From NCBI GenBank assembly GCA_947069175.1, contig CAMTDV010000027.1:38825369-38889368 (forward strand): 64,000 bases of DNA. The letters run 5' to 3'. The notes below the pieces were generated by a model. It was given only the letters and a program-made list of their open reading frames with translations. It was not told the DNA's origin and did no database searches. This stretch comes from Scalesia atractyloides. Its lineage: Eukaryota; Streptophyta; Magnoliopsida; Asterales; Asteraceae. This document shows, in pieces, positions 1 to 10,854 of this stretch; position 1 is the first letter of the stretch, and each line of letters starts with the position of its first letter. A program made the translations under genes and the position numbers.

Positions 1-1144
1 CATACAAAGAATCTCTCGAAGACGTCGTATCAAATTCTGCATCATTAGCTGAATAAGATGAGAATGATAAAAGGGCCTATGATCTTGAAAAGAAGGCCTT
101 TGCTATTTTTACGCAAGCACTTCACAGAGACATTTATCATCAATTCATGATTGTACATCTACGAAGAGTTTGTGGGACGCTTTAAAAATAAGAGGAGAAG
201 GAAACACAGCAACAAGGAAAGTTAGACATGATCTTTTAAAGAAGGAATTTGAAGGATTTCATTTTATGGAAAATGAAACATTAAATGATATGACAACTCG
301 TTTCTATCAATTGATGAGTGAGATGCACTCATACTAGGTTCTTGTGTCATAACAGGAGATTGTTACGCGTTTTGCTGATGCCTTACCACCTATGTGGAAT
401 TAATTTATCGAATTGTTAAAACATACAGGTGTGATGGATGTGATCAGCATTTACGAATTTATTCAGAAACTTGAAACTAAATATGAAGAAGAAATTCGCA
501 AAGCTAAACGATTTCCAGTTCAGCAAAATCCAGAAATGTATTTTGGTGGCATTAAACCGAGTACAGGTGCAGTTCATCAACCAAAACTTCAAACAGCTTT
601 CGTGTCAAATACAGTTCCGTTTTGGGAATGTCCAATGAAATCTCATCAGTTTGTTGGTACAAGTGCTCAAACTTATGAACGAACTTTTGATCCAAAGGCT
701 TTTCTTCCTCAACCTCAAGTTGCTACACCACAAGTTCAACAACAAGCTTTTTGTGGTACAAATTTTCAACCTTCAACTTCAAACACTGTCAGATTAGATA
801 CATCAAACCTTTCCAAGGTAAGTGTGGAAGTTGCACGGGAACATATGGAGCTTCTGAACACATTAGTGAGTTCTTACTGTGGATTAGTAGCTGGTAAAAT
901 TGGTAATGTCAACTTAACCAGTGAAGACTATTCGCAAATTGATAAGGAAGAGATGGAGTTAATTGATATCAAATGGGCGTTCGCAAGTGCAGTCCGTAGA
1001 GCAAAAATTATGGAGAGAACCAGAAGAACTGATTTAGAAAGTAACAAGGATACTCCATATGGTTTTGATAAAAGAAAAGTTACTTGTTTCAACTGCAGGG
1101 AAAAAGGGAACTTTAAAAGAGAATGCATGAAGCCTCCACAGTAA
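1..1144 (+). pseudogene. gag: copia Gag N-terminal part (UBN2-like domain and first zinc knuckle)
   Basis: From about position 81 the translation resembles copia Gag UBN2 regions (DLEKKAFAIFTQAL, then SLWDALKIRGEG and LLKKEFEGF). A frameshift lies near 160. Stops at about 334, 350 and 403 break the frame before the longest open stretch (413-1144, 243 residues). That stretch continues the helical region (DVISIYEFIQKLE), then a Gln/Pro-rich linker, and ends with a retroviral-type zinc knuckle. The knuckle reads CFNCREKGNFKREC, so the zinc-binding His of CX2CX4HX4C is Asn. Gag would package element RNA in cytoplasmic particles; this copy is non-functional. The family call rests on order and motifs, not on a search. 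Confidence 0.8.
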
Positions 1145-1159
1145 GGGAATCAATATCCA

Positions 1160-2290
1160 TTTACCAGACATTAAGCTGCTAACAACGAAAGAGCAATGGT
1201 TCCCACAAAAAATTCCAACCGAGCATTAGTGGTTCAAGCTGACGAACACTGTGATAGGTGAATTCAATTGGGAAACATTGGTGGAGGAGGAACTGCATTA
1301 TATGCCAAAATTGCAAAGAATAGTAACGATGTAGAATCATCCAGAAATGACAACAGTTCAGGGGACAACATCAGTTCAAATGAAGCAGAATCGAATTCTA
1401 GTGGAGAACAATCTGAAGTTGAGGTAGTTACGGAAACTGAATCAACAGATAGCAGTAAAGAAGATTCAGAGCATGAAACTGAAGAACATCTGATGAATTT
1501 TCCAAGCACCTCTCATCAATCGGATCTTCGACACATTGTGCAGCTTTCATGACACGTTTGGATTGTCTATCGAGTCAGGTAAGTCTGGATAAACCTACTG
1601 TGTCTAAGTGTTTTAAATGTATATTTTTAAAAGGTATATACTTAGACCAGGAAGGTAAATTTGATCACATGAAGACACATCATCAGAGCTTGATTGTGGA
1701 TCTAACAAAATGCACCAAGGCAAACACAGCTCTTAAGAAAAAAAGGAAAAGAATTTTCTGAATTGTCAAAGATTTTTTTACGAATACAAACATCCATTAC
1801 CAATTACATTAACATGCTTGAAGAAACAAAAAAGGAGCTAGCCAGTGCAAAATGTGAACATGACGCAATCAAACTCAAGTTGGACAGTTATTCCAACTCA
1901 AGATATGTTTTGGATCACATCATCGAAGCTCAAAAGAAGAAAGGTGATGTGAAATGCATAGGTTATCAGGCTTGTCCTCCTCCGGTTAGGCACAATTACA
2001 CAAAAATGCCAGATGATGAAGACATGGCGCTTTTTGAACCCACTGTTCCATTGGATATAGATAAGTTTAAACCTTGTCTAGGGTTCACAAAGGGCACATC
2101 TTCAAGTCAAAGCTAACCGGATGACGACAATAACTCAAAGTCTAAGGATAATCAAAATTCTCCCATTATTGATGATTATGATAATTCGGATGACGAGTCA
2201 GCTGAGGATAAACCTAAACAGTCAGACACGGTAACAAAAGAGAAAAATATACCTCTCGGAAATTACATTCTATGTGAATCCTTCAACGAA
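1160..2290 (+). pseudogene. copia Gag middle part: acidic Ser-rich segment and coiled-coil-like segment
   Basis: After the first knuckle the frame continues brokenly. Residues encoded at 1268-1552 include ALYAKIAKNSNDVESSRND followed by a Ser/Glu/Asp-rich stretch. 1549-1761 has a CX2C pair and a Lys-rich end. 1763-2116 is a 117-residue helical, Lys/Glu-rich segment with HIIEAQKKKGDVKCIGYQA, then PPPVRHNYTKMPDDEDM. I recognise this motif order from large Gag proteins of Asteraceae copia elements (memory, not a search). An acidic tail (NSDDESAEDKPK) follows one stop at 2114. At least three frame breaks are present. The exact role of this middle region is unknown to me; a coiled-coil function is inference. 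Confidence 0.65.
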
Positions 2291-3257
2291 ACCGTGTGTG
2301 ACTGAAAATGTCAAGAATGTTAAAGCTCATGTTGAAACCTGTGAAAGCATGAATTTGCTTTATACATTGACTGGTTCTGACAAAGTTTACTCAAACCAAT
2401 AATTTCCCATAAAAAATGCCAATCAATCCTTGATTGATAAAGTTTTTGAAGATTCTACTAGTAAGTTTTTGGGAAATACGAGCGTGAAAGTTGTAATAAC
2501 TAAGCGTTCTCCTATCCTAAAAGTTGAAAATAGAAATAAAAACAGAAATCAAAAGTGGGAATCTCAAAATAATCAACGAAAGCAAAATCATGCTAATCAA
2601 GGAAAAGAAAAGGGAAAACAAAGCCGAGACAAGAAGAAAATTCCAAAGGTGAACTTTGTGAAATCCAGAGGGACTGATAAAATTGAATCTTTTGTAAACA
2701 TGTCCAACATGGATTTTGTTCAACAAAGAAAAATTTTAAAGCAAAACAGTCAGAACAGTCACACACAACACATACATTGTTGTAATGAAGGACCAAGTAC
2801 CTCAAGATCACCAAACTCATCTTCAAGATATCAATCTCATCATACTCCAAGGTTTGTTGAGCCAAGATCATTTTTTAAGTGTGGTAAGTATGGGCACATT
2901 GTCAAAAATTGTCCATATCTTACAAAGGGAAAAGCAAAGATTGATGCACCCCATGGTAAACGTTACCATACAAAATCTGTTTCACCAAAACAGGACTCTC
3001 GTCTTGTTAAACAAAGAAAAATAAAACAGAGAAAGAAACAACAAAAGGTGGTTGAAAAGGGTTTGAAACCAAAGGTTGTCCAAACAAAATCTAATATTAA
3101 AACTGAAAAAAAAAAAGATTTGGAAACCAAAACAAAACATTGTTTCAGGGGGAGCACAATCCATTCCAAATGATCGGAAAAACAAGGTATCAATTGTCGA
3201 TGATGTCGGACGACCCAAGTCAGCAATGACTGGGGTCCCATCTCCAACTAATCTTTG
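2291..3257 (+). pseudogene. copia Gag C-terminal part with a second, mutated zinc knuckle
   Basis: The frame of 2430-3173 can be followed back to about 2300 through one stop near 2401. It is strongly basic (Asn/Lys/Gln-rich), contains SFVNMSNMDFVQQRK, and then a second zinc knuckle at about 2868-2912. That knuckle reads FFKCGKYGHIVKNC, so the first Cys of CX2CX4HX4C is Phe while the other ligands remain. A poly-Lys region follows. A +1 shift near 3140 leads into VSIVDDVGRPKSAM, which in related elements lies just before protease. Two knuckles in one Gag, both damaged at a ligand, make this copy inactive. Confidence 0.7.
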
Positions 3258-3395
3258 ATGAGTGTGCAGGATGTTCCAGGAGGAACTATTGATAATTTTA
3301 GGATTGTTGATAAGGGAGCATACAGGCACAAGATAGGTGACATAGGGCTCCAAAATATTGTAATATCCAGGAGTTGTTGCCTTTGTTAGAGAAAT
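3258..3395 (+). pseudogene. relic of copia aspartic protease start
   Basis: Translation from the ATG at 3258 reads VQDVPGGTIDNF and then IVDKGAYRHKIGDIGLQN. Copia proteases carry a D-S/T-G catalytic triad followed by a short motif ending RHMT. Here the triad reads DKG, so the catalytic Ser/Thr is lost, and a stop follows within about 20 residues. The position just after the Gag tail is right for protease. Similarity is limited to about 25 residues, so this is a relic call. Confidence 0.55.
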
Positions 3396-3639
3396 GAAAG
3401 GATAAAATTGAAAAGTTTGACAAGATGAAAAACAACTAACAATTTGTTTGTTTAAGGCTTGTATCAGATCCAACGGATAGATTAAATAGAAATGTATGCG
3501 CCTGCAGCACCATGGAAGATTATCAAAGATTCATATCTTATATCTTCCACAAGAAAGAAAAAGCTTACAAGATGATCGTGCAGTATCCATTTCTCCAAGG
3601 GGGTGATTGAAGAAAATCTGTTTGTTTGAACAAACCTAC

Positions 3640-3850
3640 TGGGTGTGCGGATGCCTTGGCATGGTTTGAGCAACCGTACACTACTTCCCAAGGAGAAAGA
3701 CAAAGACCTTTGCTCTCCAGACCAAGCACATTGATCCAGAATATCACCTCACACGTGATTGTTTCAATATGAAACTCCTCAATGTTGTTGCTTCAAACCG
3801 ATTACCAACATGTCAACTCATTTTTCCAAATCTTGATAAATCATTTTTAT
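3640..3850 (+). pseudogene. fused relics of copia RT and RNase H (integrase and most of RT deleted)
   Basis: At about 3649-3675 the DNA resembles the codons for the copia RT motif ALYGLKQA (it now reads DALAWFEQP). Only about 25 bases later another frame reads FALQTKHIDPEYHLTRDCF. This matches the end of copia RNase H, where a TKHI-x-YH-x-RD-x-KL motif is typical. In an intact element these motifs are several hundred residues apart, and integrase would precede RT. The pol core was therefore removed by one or more deletions between about 3400 and 3690. The RNase H match is the firmer of the two. Confidence 0.5.
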
Positions 3851-5508
3851 TAAAATAATTTTAGTAAATAGCATCAAGGTAAAACATGAGTTAATCCACA
3901 TCGGAAAATCGTTTTTCTAAATATTTTTCCTCAAAGACAATCCAAAAAGGTATATTTAACTGTCTAATTCTACTTTTTACATTTTAGGGGGAGTAAATTT
4001 CCAATCAGAAAAATACAAAACATGAGAAAAACAAAAAAATGAGTTTCCTGGCGAGAAAAAGAGAAAATGATTGCAAATTAGTGGTCTGTCAAAACCTCTT
4101 TGAACTTAAAATGAAAAATGATAAGTAGCTCTATATTTGATGTATGGGTAGGCTTACAATCATTTCAAAGTGTGCACAGGGTGATATAAACAGAACCGAC
4201 CGAAGACCAGGTGGGAACCATTCATTGACATATGGTCTTGGTACCGAAATTTCGTTTGATAGTATGACGAGGTTATGAGATATACGGTCTTTATGCTGAC
4301 TTATCATTTGGGTATCATGGTTGAATCTTCTATCCGAAAAATAACGGTGACGCAAGTCTAGAACTTCCATGATATCATACGTACGTGTACATACTGTATA
4401 CGACCATTAATAGGTGATTTATTCACAAAGGGCTTGTTTTCAATCAAAATAAGTGAGTATCTCACATCATATATACGTCAAAACAGATGATTAAGTAGTA
4501 TACTCACCGGTAAGATTTTCTCTGGTGCATATCTTGATACGGGAATGTGTGGTGAAGTGGATGAACACCGGTTGGTAAGTATAAATTATACATTAATCGT
4601 ATTCCCTAACTATAGTTACATCTGATAAGTTGGGTTTATGTGGACAACAATACCGACAATTGTTATAGGATACTTATCTTAATACTACCTAATCAAACAA
4701 CAAGTGTGTTTTGATAGAACCGTATACTAATATGATTCTCTTAGCCTCGAAATTCGCAAAAAGAATGTCTGTAACTATTTATTTAATGCTTTCCGTCCTT
4801 ACCTTTAAAATTTGCAAAATATCAAAAAGATTTTACTTCTAGTTTATTTTTGGTTGAGCGATGCTGGAACTCAAAGTCTATTCTACCTGAAATCTTGATT
4901 GTAAGCCAGAAAACAACTACATCTTCATAAATGGCCGAAGTTGACAAGCTTTAACGTTTAATAATTTAAAATTAAACGATCTTAAAAACTTGTAAAGTAT
5001 TGTCAGTTGGTAATTTAAACTTACATCTTCATAAATGGTCTTTTGCTAATTCTGTTAAAGATCAATCCTTGGTGAAATTTTCAAATAAAAATTCTATAAG
5101 GTTGATTACATCCTTACAGTTGTTCTCATTACGTGTTTAGCTTTGTGGTATGTACAGATGGAATATCCAAGCAAGCTAAAAGTCAAAGAGAACGAGTCTG
5201 AGAAATCCAGTTACGGGAGAAAAGACACAACATGACTGCAAGCTGTGAATCAAGAAGATCAATCTTCATAGCTGACCACTTTTCAACACCACCAGATACA
5301 TTCAAGGGGAGTTTGCTAATGCACTTCCTAACTATGACATTTGAAGACATCTGAAGATCTGATAGTATAAAGAACGAACCATCACCAGCCACATCCAAGG
5401 GGGAGTTTGACTTAGTTCGGTTCAGTACAAGTCAGATCGGTTTTCACGCCAGAAGCTCATAGTCTAAGCAGGCAATTCGAAGTAAAGATCGAAGAACAAG
5501 CAACATCC
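3851..5508 (+). other. untranslated 3' region of the copia element with repeated polypurine-like motifs
   Basis: No reading frame here looks real. The stretch holds GGGGGAG-type motifs at about 3988 and then three spaced copies of a CATYCAAGGGGGAGTTTG-like motif: about 5297 (one G fewer), 5392 and 5503. Only the last is followed by the LTR. The first copy is followed by 'ctaatgcac', resembling the real LTR start 'ttgatgcac'. The rest is featureless AT-rich DNA. Confidence 0.5.
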
Positions 5509-5518
5509 AAGGGGGAGT
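5509..5518 (+). other. polypurine tract of the copia element
   Basis: AAGGGGGAG lies two bases upstream of the LTR start, the expected position for priming of plus-strand DNA synthesis. Confidence 0.75.
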
Positions 5519-5722
5519 TTGTTGATGCACTTTTGTGTCTGTCGCTTGTTCTTAGTTACGTATGTAATTGTTCGGTCTTTGTTTGTTGTGTCTGTATAAG
5601 TTTGGTCATGTCAACCAAATCAAGATATCCTTCTATCTTGGTTTCGTATGACATCTTAGTTAGTCTGTGTTAAACGGTTGCATGTGTGCATACCGTTGAG
5701 TCTTGTGTACGTCATTGCTCCA

Positions 5723-5856
5723 TACGAAATTGGTTGCTTGGTACGAAATTGGTTGCTTCGTACGAAACCAGTTGCATGGTATGAAATTGGTTGCTTGGTA
5801 CGAAATTGGTTGCTTCGTAGGAAACCAGTTACTCTGTACGAACCAATTTTGTACGG
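5723..5856 (+). repeat. 19-bp tandem repeat array in the copia U3
   Basis: Six complete 19-bp units and one variant follow one another, based on TACGAAATTGGTTGCTTGG. Units 1, 2, 3 have variants a, b, c; units 4, 5, 6 repeat a, b, c, so a 57-bp higher-order unit is itself duplicated. The array ends about 18 bases before the TATA box, the usual place for LTR enhancer repeats. It also gives an apparent repetitive reading frame on both strands, which I do not regard as coding. Confidence 0.9.
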
Positions 5857-5871
5857 ATGACCAGCATGGAC

Positions 5872-5880
5872 ACTATATAA
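5872..5880 (+). promoter_or_regulatory. TATA box of the copia LTR
   Basis: CTATATAAG lies in the LTR just downstream of the 19-bp repeats; transcription would be expected to start about 30 bases further on. This is by position and consensus only. Confidence 0.6.
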
Positions 5881-6182
5881 GCAGACATGCACATCTCAGT
5901 CAGTGTTGGTCCAGTGAGCCTTGAGAGAGAATCTTTGAATGGAGACCAGAGGTTAGCTATGCGAGACAAGACCAGACGTGTGTGAGCACTAGAGAGATAA
6001 AGCAGTGTATTCAAGAGTCTATGTACTGAGTCTCTCTTCATATCAATATAGTGAACATTTGAAGATACATCTTTATCATATTGATTGTGCTCTTGCTTTG
6101 GTTGCATACACACTTGGATTCTGCACTCGTGTGTGTGTTATATGAACAAGGAATAGGTTTGACATCCTCAGGTGGACCTACA

Positions 6183-7884
6183 AATTGCTTTATATAAAGA
6201 GAGTTTAAGTGCAAAAGGAAGCATAAACCTAATTTTTTTTATTAACTGTTTTTATATTTTATACTTATATTTAAAACTTCAAGGTGCATATTGAGTTCAG
6301 TAAGTATTTTTGTGAGAGGCTGGTTCACCACAAATCCCACCTCAGTTGGATAAAAGCTATCATGTAAGCAACTCTAGTAACTTATCAAGGTCTACTAAAT
6401 TAATAATTGTTTTTTTTGTTAAGCTATGTAGCTAAAGTACACGTACTACTTATCCATCTTCGGTCATTGAAAAACATAGCCTTAAACTCTCTCGAGTTAT
6501 TACTCCAAAATCCGTCTCAATATGAGACTGCTCAGCCGCCCCTCTTCACCGGTATCGCTCCCCCAAAATTCAAGGATGTAACATTTCTGTTACCTACTAA
6601 AACATGTAATAAACGCTACAAGATTTCATTAATGGTAAAGAATGATGTGCATGATCTAAAAATAACCAAATTATGTCACATTTGTATATATCGTATGCGA
6701 AGAAAGATGAAAAGGAAGAAAGATTTCATTGGTTAATTAATGGGTCAATCCAACATTGTATAGATGCAATAGATGACATAAACTCAATAAGAGAAGCTAG
6801 TAAGAGAAGCTAAAGATTTTAGTTGTTTATCTACATTCAATGAAAAACATGCTTTATTGGCAACGAGCAGCGAAACACTGTGTGTGTTTTGGCAAATTAG
6901 GAATACATGGTTGTGGTCTTTTTGCAATGTCGAAGATTTTGGAACGAAGACTGGGTTTGGTTATAAGGCATAGTCGGCAAATCTTAATGTGTTTCTTATT
7001 CCAATATATTTGGTTTTCGGATTTGCCATAACAACACCGTGATTCAACTGAAGCATGTTTTTACTTGAATATAAATAAACTACTTCAATCTTTGGCATCT
7101 GTTATTGGCTTCTCGTACTGAGTTTATGCCATCTATCGCATTTGTAGAATGTGGGGTTTGCCCGTTAAACAATCCAATGAAACTTTTCTTCCTTTACATC
7201 GTTCTTCACGTACCATATATACGGTAAGTGTGACGTATGATTTTGTTAACTTTAGATCATTCTCATCTTTTTTTTACAATTTAAGAAGTTTTGTAGAGGT
7301 TTTCACATGTTAGAGAAGGTAGTTGAAATGTCTGATCTTTGAGTTTTTGTTGGAGCCCGAAACCAGTGAAGAGGGGTGGCTTAGGACGCTAATACTGGTC
7401 CGGATTTTGGAGTAGCAACTAGAAAAAGCATATGGCTCTGATAGACCATGACAGAGAAAAAAAACATGTGTATTTAAAATAACGAACTCATCAATATGCA
7501 TTATCAGTTCATGGAGAAGTAGATTGATTTCCGTGTGGCGAGAATGGTATGAATACCAGCTTGCATCCAATTGACTCACGTCTGCTACATATGAACTCAT
7601 TGAACTCTTTGTTTGATATGTTTTTAGGGTCCACTATAAAACTAACTTTCATACCAAATTATATGTAGCAGGATGGTGTTTATTTAGAAAAAAAAATAAA
7701 AAAGCTTTAGAGAAGATTAGAGGTAATCAAGAGATTTTAGAGACTTTTTTCATTTCTTCATCCAACCTCTAAAGATTACACTAACATCCTTAGCAATGTG
7801 AATACACCCGATAATGACAGAGGTATACAGTTTTATCTTGTTATCTATTTACAAAAAGTTCATAGTGCTTGTTGATTTGATATA
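6183..7884 (+). repeat. foldback tandem unit A (~1.7 kb)
   Basis: The unit runs from a 'ctttatata...agtgcaaaagg' start to the same motif at about 7885. Within it, about 6450-6960 and 6995-7452 are inverted copies of each other: 'ctcagccgcccctcttcacc' on the left returns as its reverse complement 'gaagaggggtggcttag' on the right, and the similarity continues inwards to a loop near 6970. Arms are about 450 bp and I judge them roughly 75-80% identical. The copia LTR is inserted at the left edge. A 109-residue frame in the left arm (6407-6736) has QPPLFTGIAPPKFKDVTFL; this may be a captured exon, but I do not recognise it. Confidence 0.75.
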
Positions 7885-9587
7885 ATTTCTTTATATAGAA
7901 GAGAGTTTTAGTGCAAAAGGAAAGTTAAACCTAATTTTTTTAACTGTTTATATATTTTGTACTTATATTTAAAACTTCAAGTTGCATATTGAGTTCAATA
8001 ATTATTTTTGTGAGAGGTTGGTTCACCACAAATCCCTCCTTAGTTGGATAAAGAGCTATCATGTAAGCAACTCTAGTAACTTATGGAGGTCTCCAAAATT
8101 AATAACTGTTTTTTTGTTAAGCTATGTAGGTAAAGTACACTTACCACTTATCCATCTTCGGTCATCGCAAAACATAGCCTTAATCTCTATCTAGTTATTA
8201 CTCCAAAATCCGTCTCAATATGAGACTCCTCAGCCGCCCCTCTTCACCGGTTTCGCTCCCCCAAAAATCAAAGATGTAACATTTCTATTACCTACTAAAA
8301 CATGTAATAAACGCTACAAGATTTCATTAACGGTAAAGAATGATGTGCGTGATCTAAAACTAACAAAATTATGTCACATTTACCATATATATCGTCGGTG
8401 AAGAAAGATGGAAAGGAAGAAAGATTTCATTGGTTAATTAATGGGTCAATCCAACATTGTATAGATGCAATAGATGACATAAACTCAATAAGAGAAGCTA
8501 GTAAGAGTAGCTAAAGATTTTAGTTGTTTATCTACATTCAAGGAAAAACATGCTTTATTGGCAAAGAGCAGCGAAACATTGTGTGTGCTTTGGCAAATTA
8601 GGAATATGTGGTTGTGGTCTTTTTGCAATGTCGAAGATTTTGGAACAAAGACTGGATTTGGTTATAAGGCATATTCGGCAAATCTAAATGTGTTTCTTAT
8701 TCCAGTATATTCGGTTTTTCGGATTTGCCATAACTTCACCATGATGCAAATGAAGCATGTTTTTCCTTGAATATAAGTAAACTACTTAAATCTTTGGCAT
8801 CCGTTATTGGCTTCTCTTACTGAGTTTATGCCATCTATCACATCTGAAGAATGTGGGGTTGGCCCATTAACTAATCCAATGAAACTTTTCTTGGTTTACA
8901 TGGTTCTTCACGTACCATATATACCGTGAGTGTGACATATGATTTTGGTTATTTTGATCAGGGTCATCATTTTGTACAATTTAAGAAGTTTTGTAGAGGT
9001 TTTCACATGTTAGAGAAGGTAATTGAAATGTCTGATCTTTGAGTTCTTTCTGGAGCCGGAAACCAGTGAACAGGGGCGGCTTAGGACGCTGATACTGGGG
9101 CTGATTTTGGAGTAGCAACTAGAGAAAGTATATGGCTCTGATAGACCATTACAGACAAAAAATTACATGTGTATTTAATCTAACGAACTCATCAATATGC
9201 AATTGTCAATTCATGGAAAAGTAGATTGATTGCCATGTGGCGAGAATGGTATGAATACCAGCTTGCATCCAATTAACTCACGTCTGCTACATATTAACTC
9301 ACTGAACTCATTGTTTGATACGTTTTTCCGGTCCACTAAAAAACTAACTCTCATACCAAATTATGAGTAGTAGGATGATGTTTTTTTAGAAAAAAAATAG
9401 AAAAGCTTTACAGAAGATTAGAGGTAATCAAGAGATTTTAGAGACTTTTTTCATTTCTTCATCCAACCTCTAAAGATTTCACTGACATCCGTAGCAATGT
9501 GAATACATCCGATAATTACAGAGGTATACAGTTTTATCTTTTTATGTGTTTACTAAAAGTTCATAATGCTTGTTGATTGTATATAAT
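7885..9587 (+). repeat. foldback tandem unit B (~1.7 kb)
   Basis: Unit B repeats unit A nearly base for base, with small indels, at a period of about 1,700 bp. Its inverted arms run from about 8155 to about 9155. The flank right of the arms carries 'gaatggtatgaataccagc' and an A-rich stretch, as in units A, C and D. The right flank in reverse (for unit A, 7310-7600) encodes DVSQLDASWYSYHSRH; the same peptide appears in the distant unit D, so an old exon is possible but unproven. Confidence 0.75.
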
Positions 9588-10853
9588 TGCTTTATATAGA
9601 GAGAGTCTTAGTGCAAAAAGAAACTTAAACCTAGTCTTTTTATTAACTGTTTTTATATTTTATACTTATATTTAAAACTTCATGGTGCATATTGTGTTCA
9701 TATAAATATAACTGTTTTTAAATATATCAATAATACCTAGAAGGGTCACAAAAAAACTAATTTACATAACTCTAGTAGCTTAAGTCATAGTTCTTTTAAA
9801 ATATCTGGTATATTTTTTTAAAACATGTTGACTCGAAGGGTGTAAAGGAAGAAAGATTTCACTAGTTAATCAATGGGTCAATCCAAAATCCTATAAATGC
9901 AATAGATGACATAAAGTCAGTAAAAGAAGCTAGTAAGAGAAACTTAAGATTTAAGTAGTTTATCTTGATTCAAGGAGGCAAATGCTTCATTGGGAAAGAG
10001 CATAGAAACATTGTGTGTGTTTTGCATAATTAGGAATACATGGTTGGGGCATTATTCCAAAATCTTTTACTTCCGATTTTCCAAAACCACACAACCACAC
10101 CGTGTTTCTATGCTCTTTGCAAATGAATCATGCTTTTCCTTGAATATAGATAAACTACTTAAATCTTTGGCATCTCTTATTAGCCTCTCATACCGACTTT
10201 ATGTCATCTATCACATCTGTAGAATGTTGTATTGGCCTATTAACCAATGAAAACTTTCTTTATTTACATTTTTCTTCACGTACGATATATAACATAAGTG
10301 TGACATGTGATTTTGTTAATTTTAGATCAGGCTCATCATTTTTACCAATGAAGAAATTTTGTAGAAGTTTTCACATGTTAGAGTAGGTAGTGGAAATGTC
10401 GGATCTTTCAGTTTTTTGGTGGAGTTGAAGCCGGTGATGAGGGGATGGGCGGCTTAAGAGGCTCATATTGCGGCAGATTTTGGAGTAGTATCTAGAAAAA
10501 TTATATGGCTCTGTTAGACCAGGAACATAGAAAGAGAAGTAGCATGTGTATTTAAGCTACATAACTCATCAATATGCAATTGTCAATTCATGGAGAACTA
10601 GATAGGTTGCCTTGTGGCGAGAATGGTATGGATACCAGCTTGCATTCGGACTCCCATCTACATATGTTGGATATGTTTTGAAGGTCCACTAAAAACCTCT
10701 CATACCAAATAATATGTAGCTGGTTGCGTTTTTTTTATGAAAAAAAAGCTTTACAGAAGATTAGAGATAATCAAGTGATTTTACAAAGCGATTTTACAGA
10801 TCTTTTCCATTTCTTCATCCAACCTCTAAATATTCACTTACCCATTGGATTAC
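9588..10853 (+). repeat. foldback tandem unit C (truncated)
   Basis: Unit C starts like A and B, but its outer left arm (about 9700-9840) is replaced by other DNA that reappears near 61650-61780 beside unit D. The inner palindrome is the best preserved of all: 'gagcatagaaaca' at about 9997 mirrors 'tgtttctatgctc' at about 10108, around a short centre near 10053. The unit stops at about 10853, where an LTR remnant begins. Confidence 0.7.
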
Positions 10854-10854
10854 A

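Larger units (their letters stand above)
1..6182 (+). mobile_element. Ty1/copia LTR retrotransposon, 3' part, decayed and pol-deleted
   Basis: The window opens inside the gag of a copia element whose 5' LTR lies off the left edge. In order I see a Gag with a UBN2-like region, a first zinc knuckle, an acidic region, a lysine-rich helical region, a second zinc knuckle and a basic tail. Short relics of protease, RT and RNase H follow, then about 1.6 kb of untranslated DNA, a polypurine tract and a 3' LTR starting TGTTG and ending CTACA. The integrase and nearly all of RT are missing, so this is a deletion derivative. It is inserted in a foldback tandem-repeat unit: sequence after 6182 matches the equivalent place in the next two units. 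Confidence 0.85.
5520..6182 (+). repeat. 3' LTR of the copia element (663 bp)
   Basis: It begins TGTTGATGCAC directly after the polypurine tract and ends GGTGGACCTACA. After 6182 the sequence becomes 'aattgctttatata', which matches the unit junctions near 7885 and 9588, so the right boundary is defined by host homology. U3 carries seven 19-20-bp tandem repeats and a TATA box. The left LTR is outside the window, so the target duplication cannot be checked. Confidence 0.8.

Noticed and set aside
2517..2726. Hydrophobic - strand frame
   Set aside because: Antisense shadow of the basic Gag region.
2982..3473. 163-residue frame on the - strand
   Set aside because: Antisense to the Lys-rich copia Gag end; Phe/Leu-rich composition is the mirror of AAA/AAG codons.
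5723..5856. CRISPR-like array
   Set aside because: Units are contiguous with no spacers; this is a plant LTR tandem repeat.
5678..5924. Repetitive peptides (YEIGCLVRNWLL) on the + strand
   Set aside because: Direct product of the 19-bp LTR repeats.
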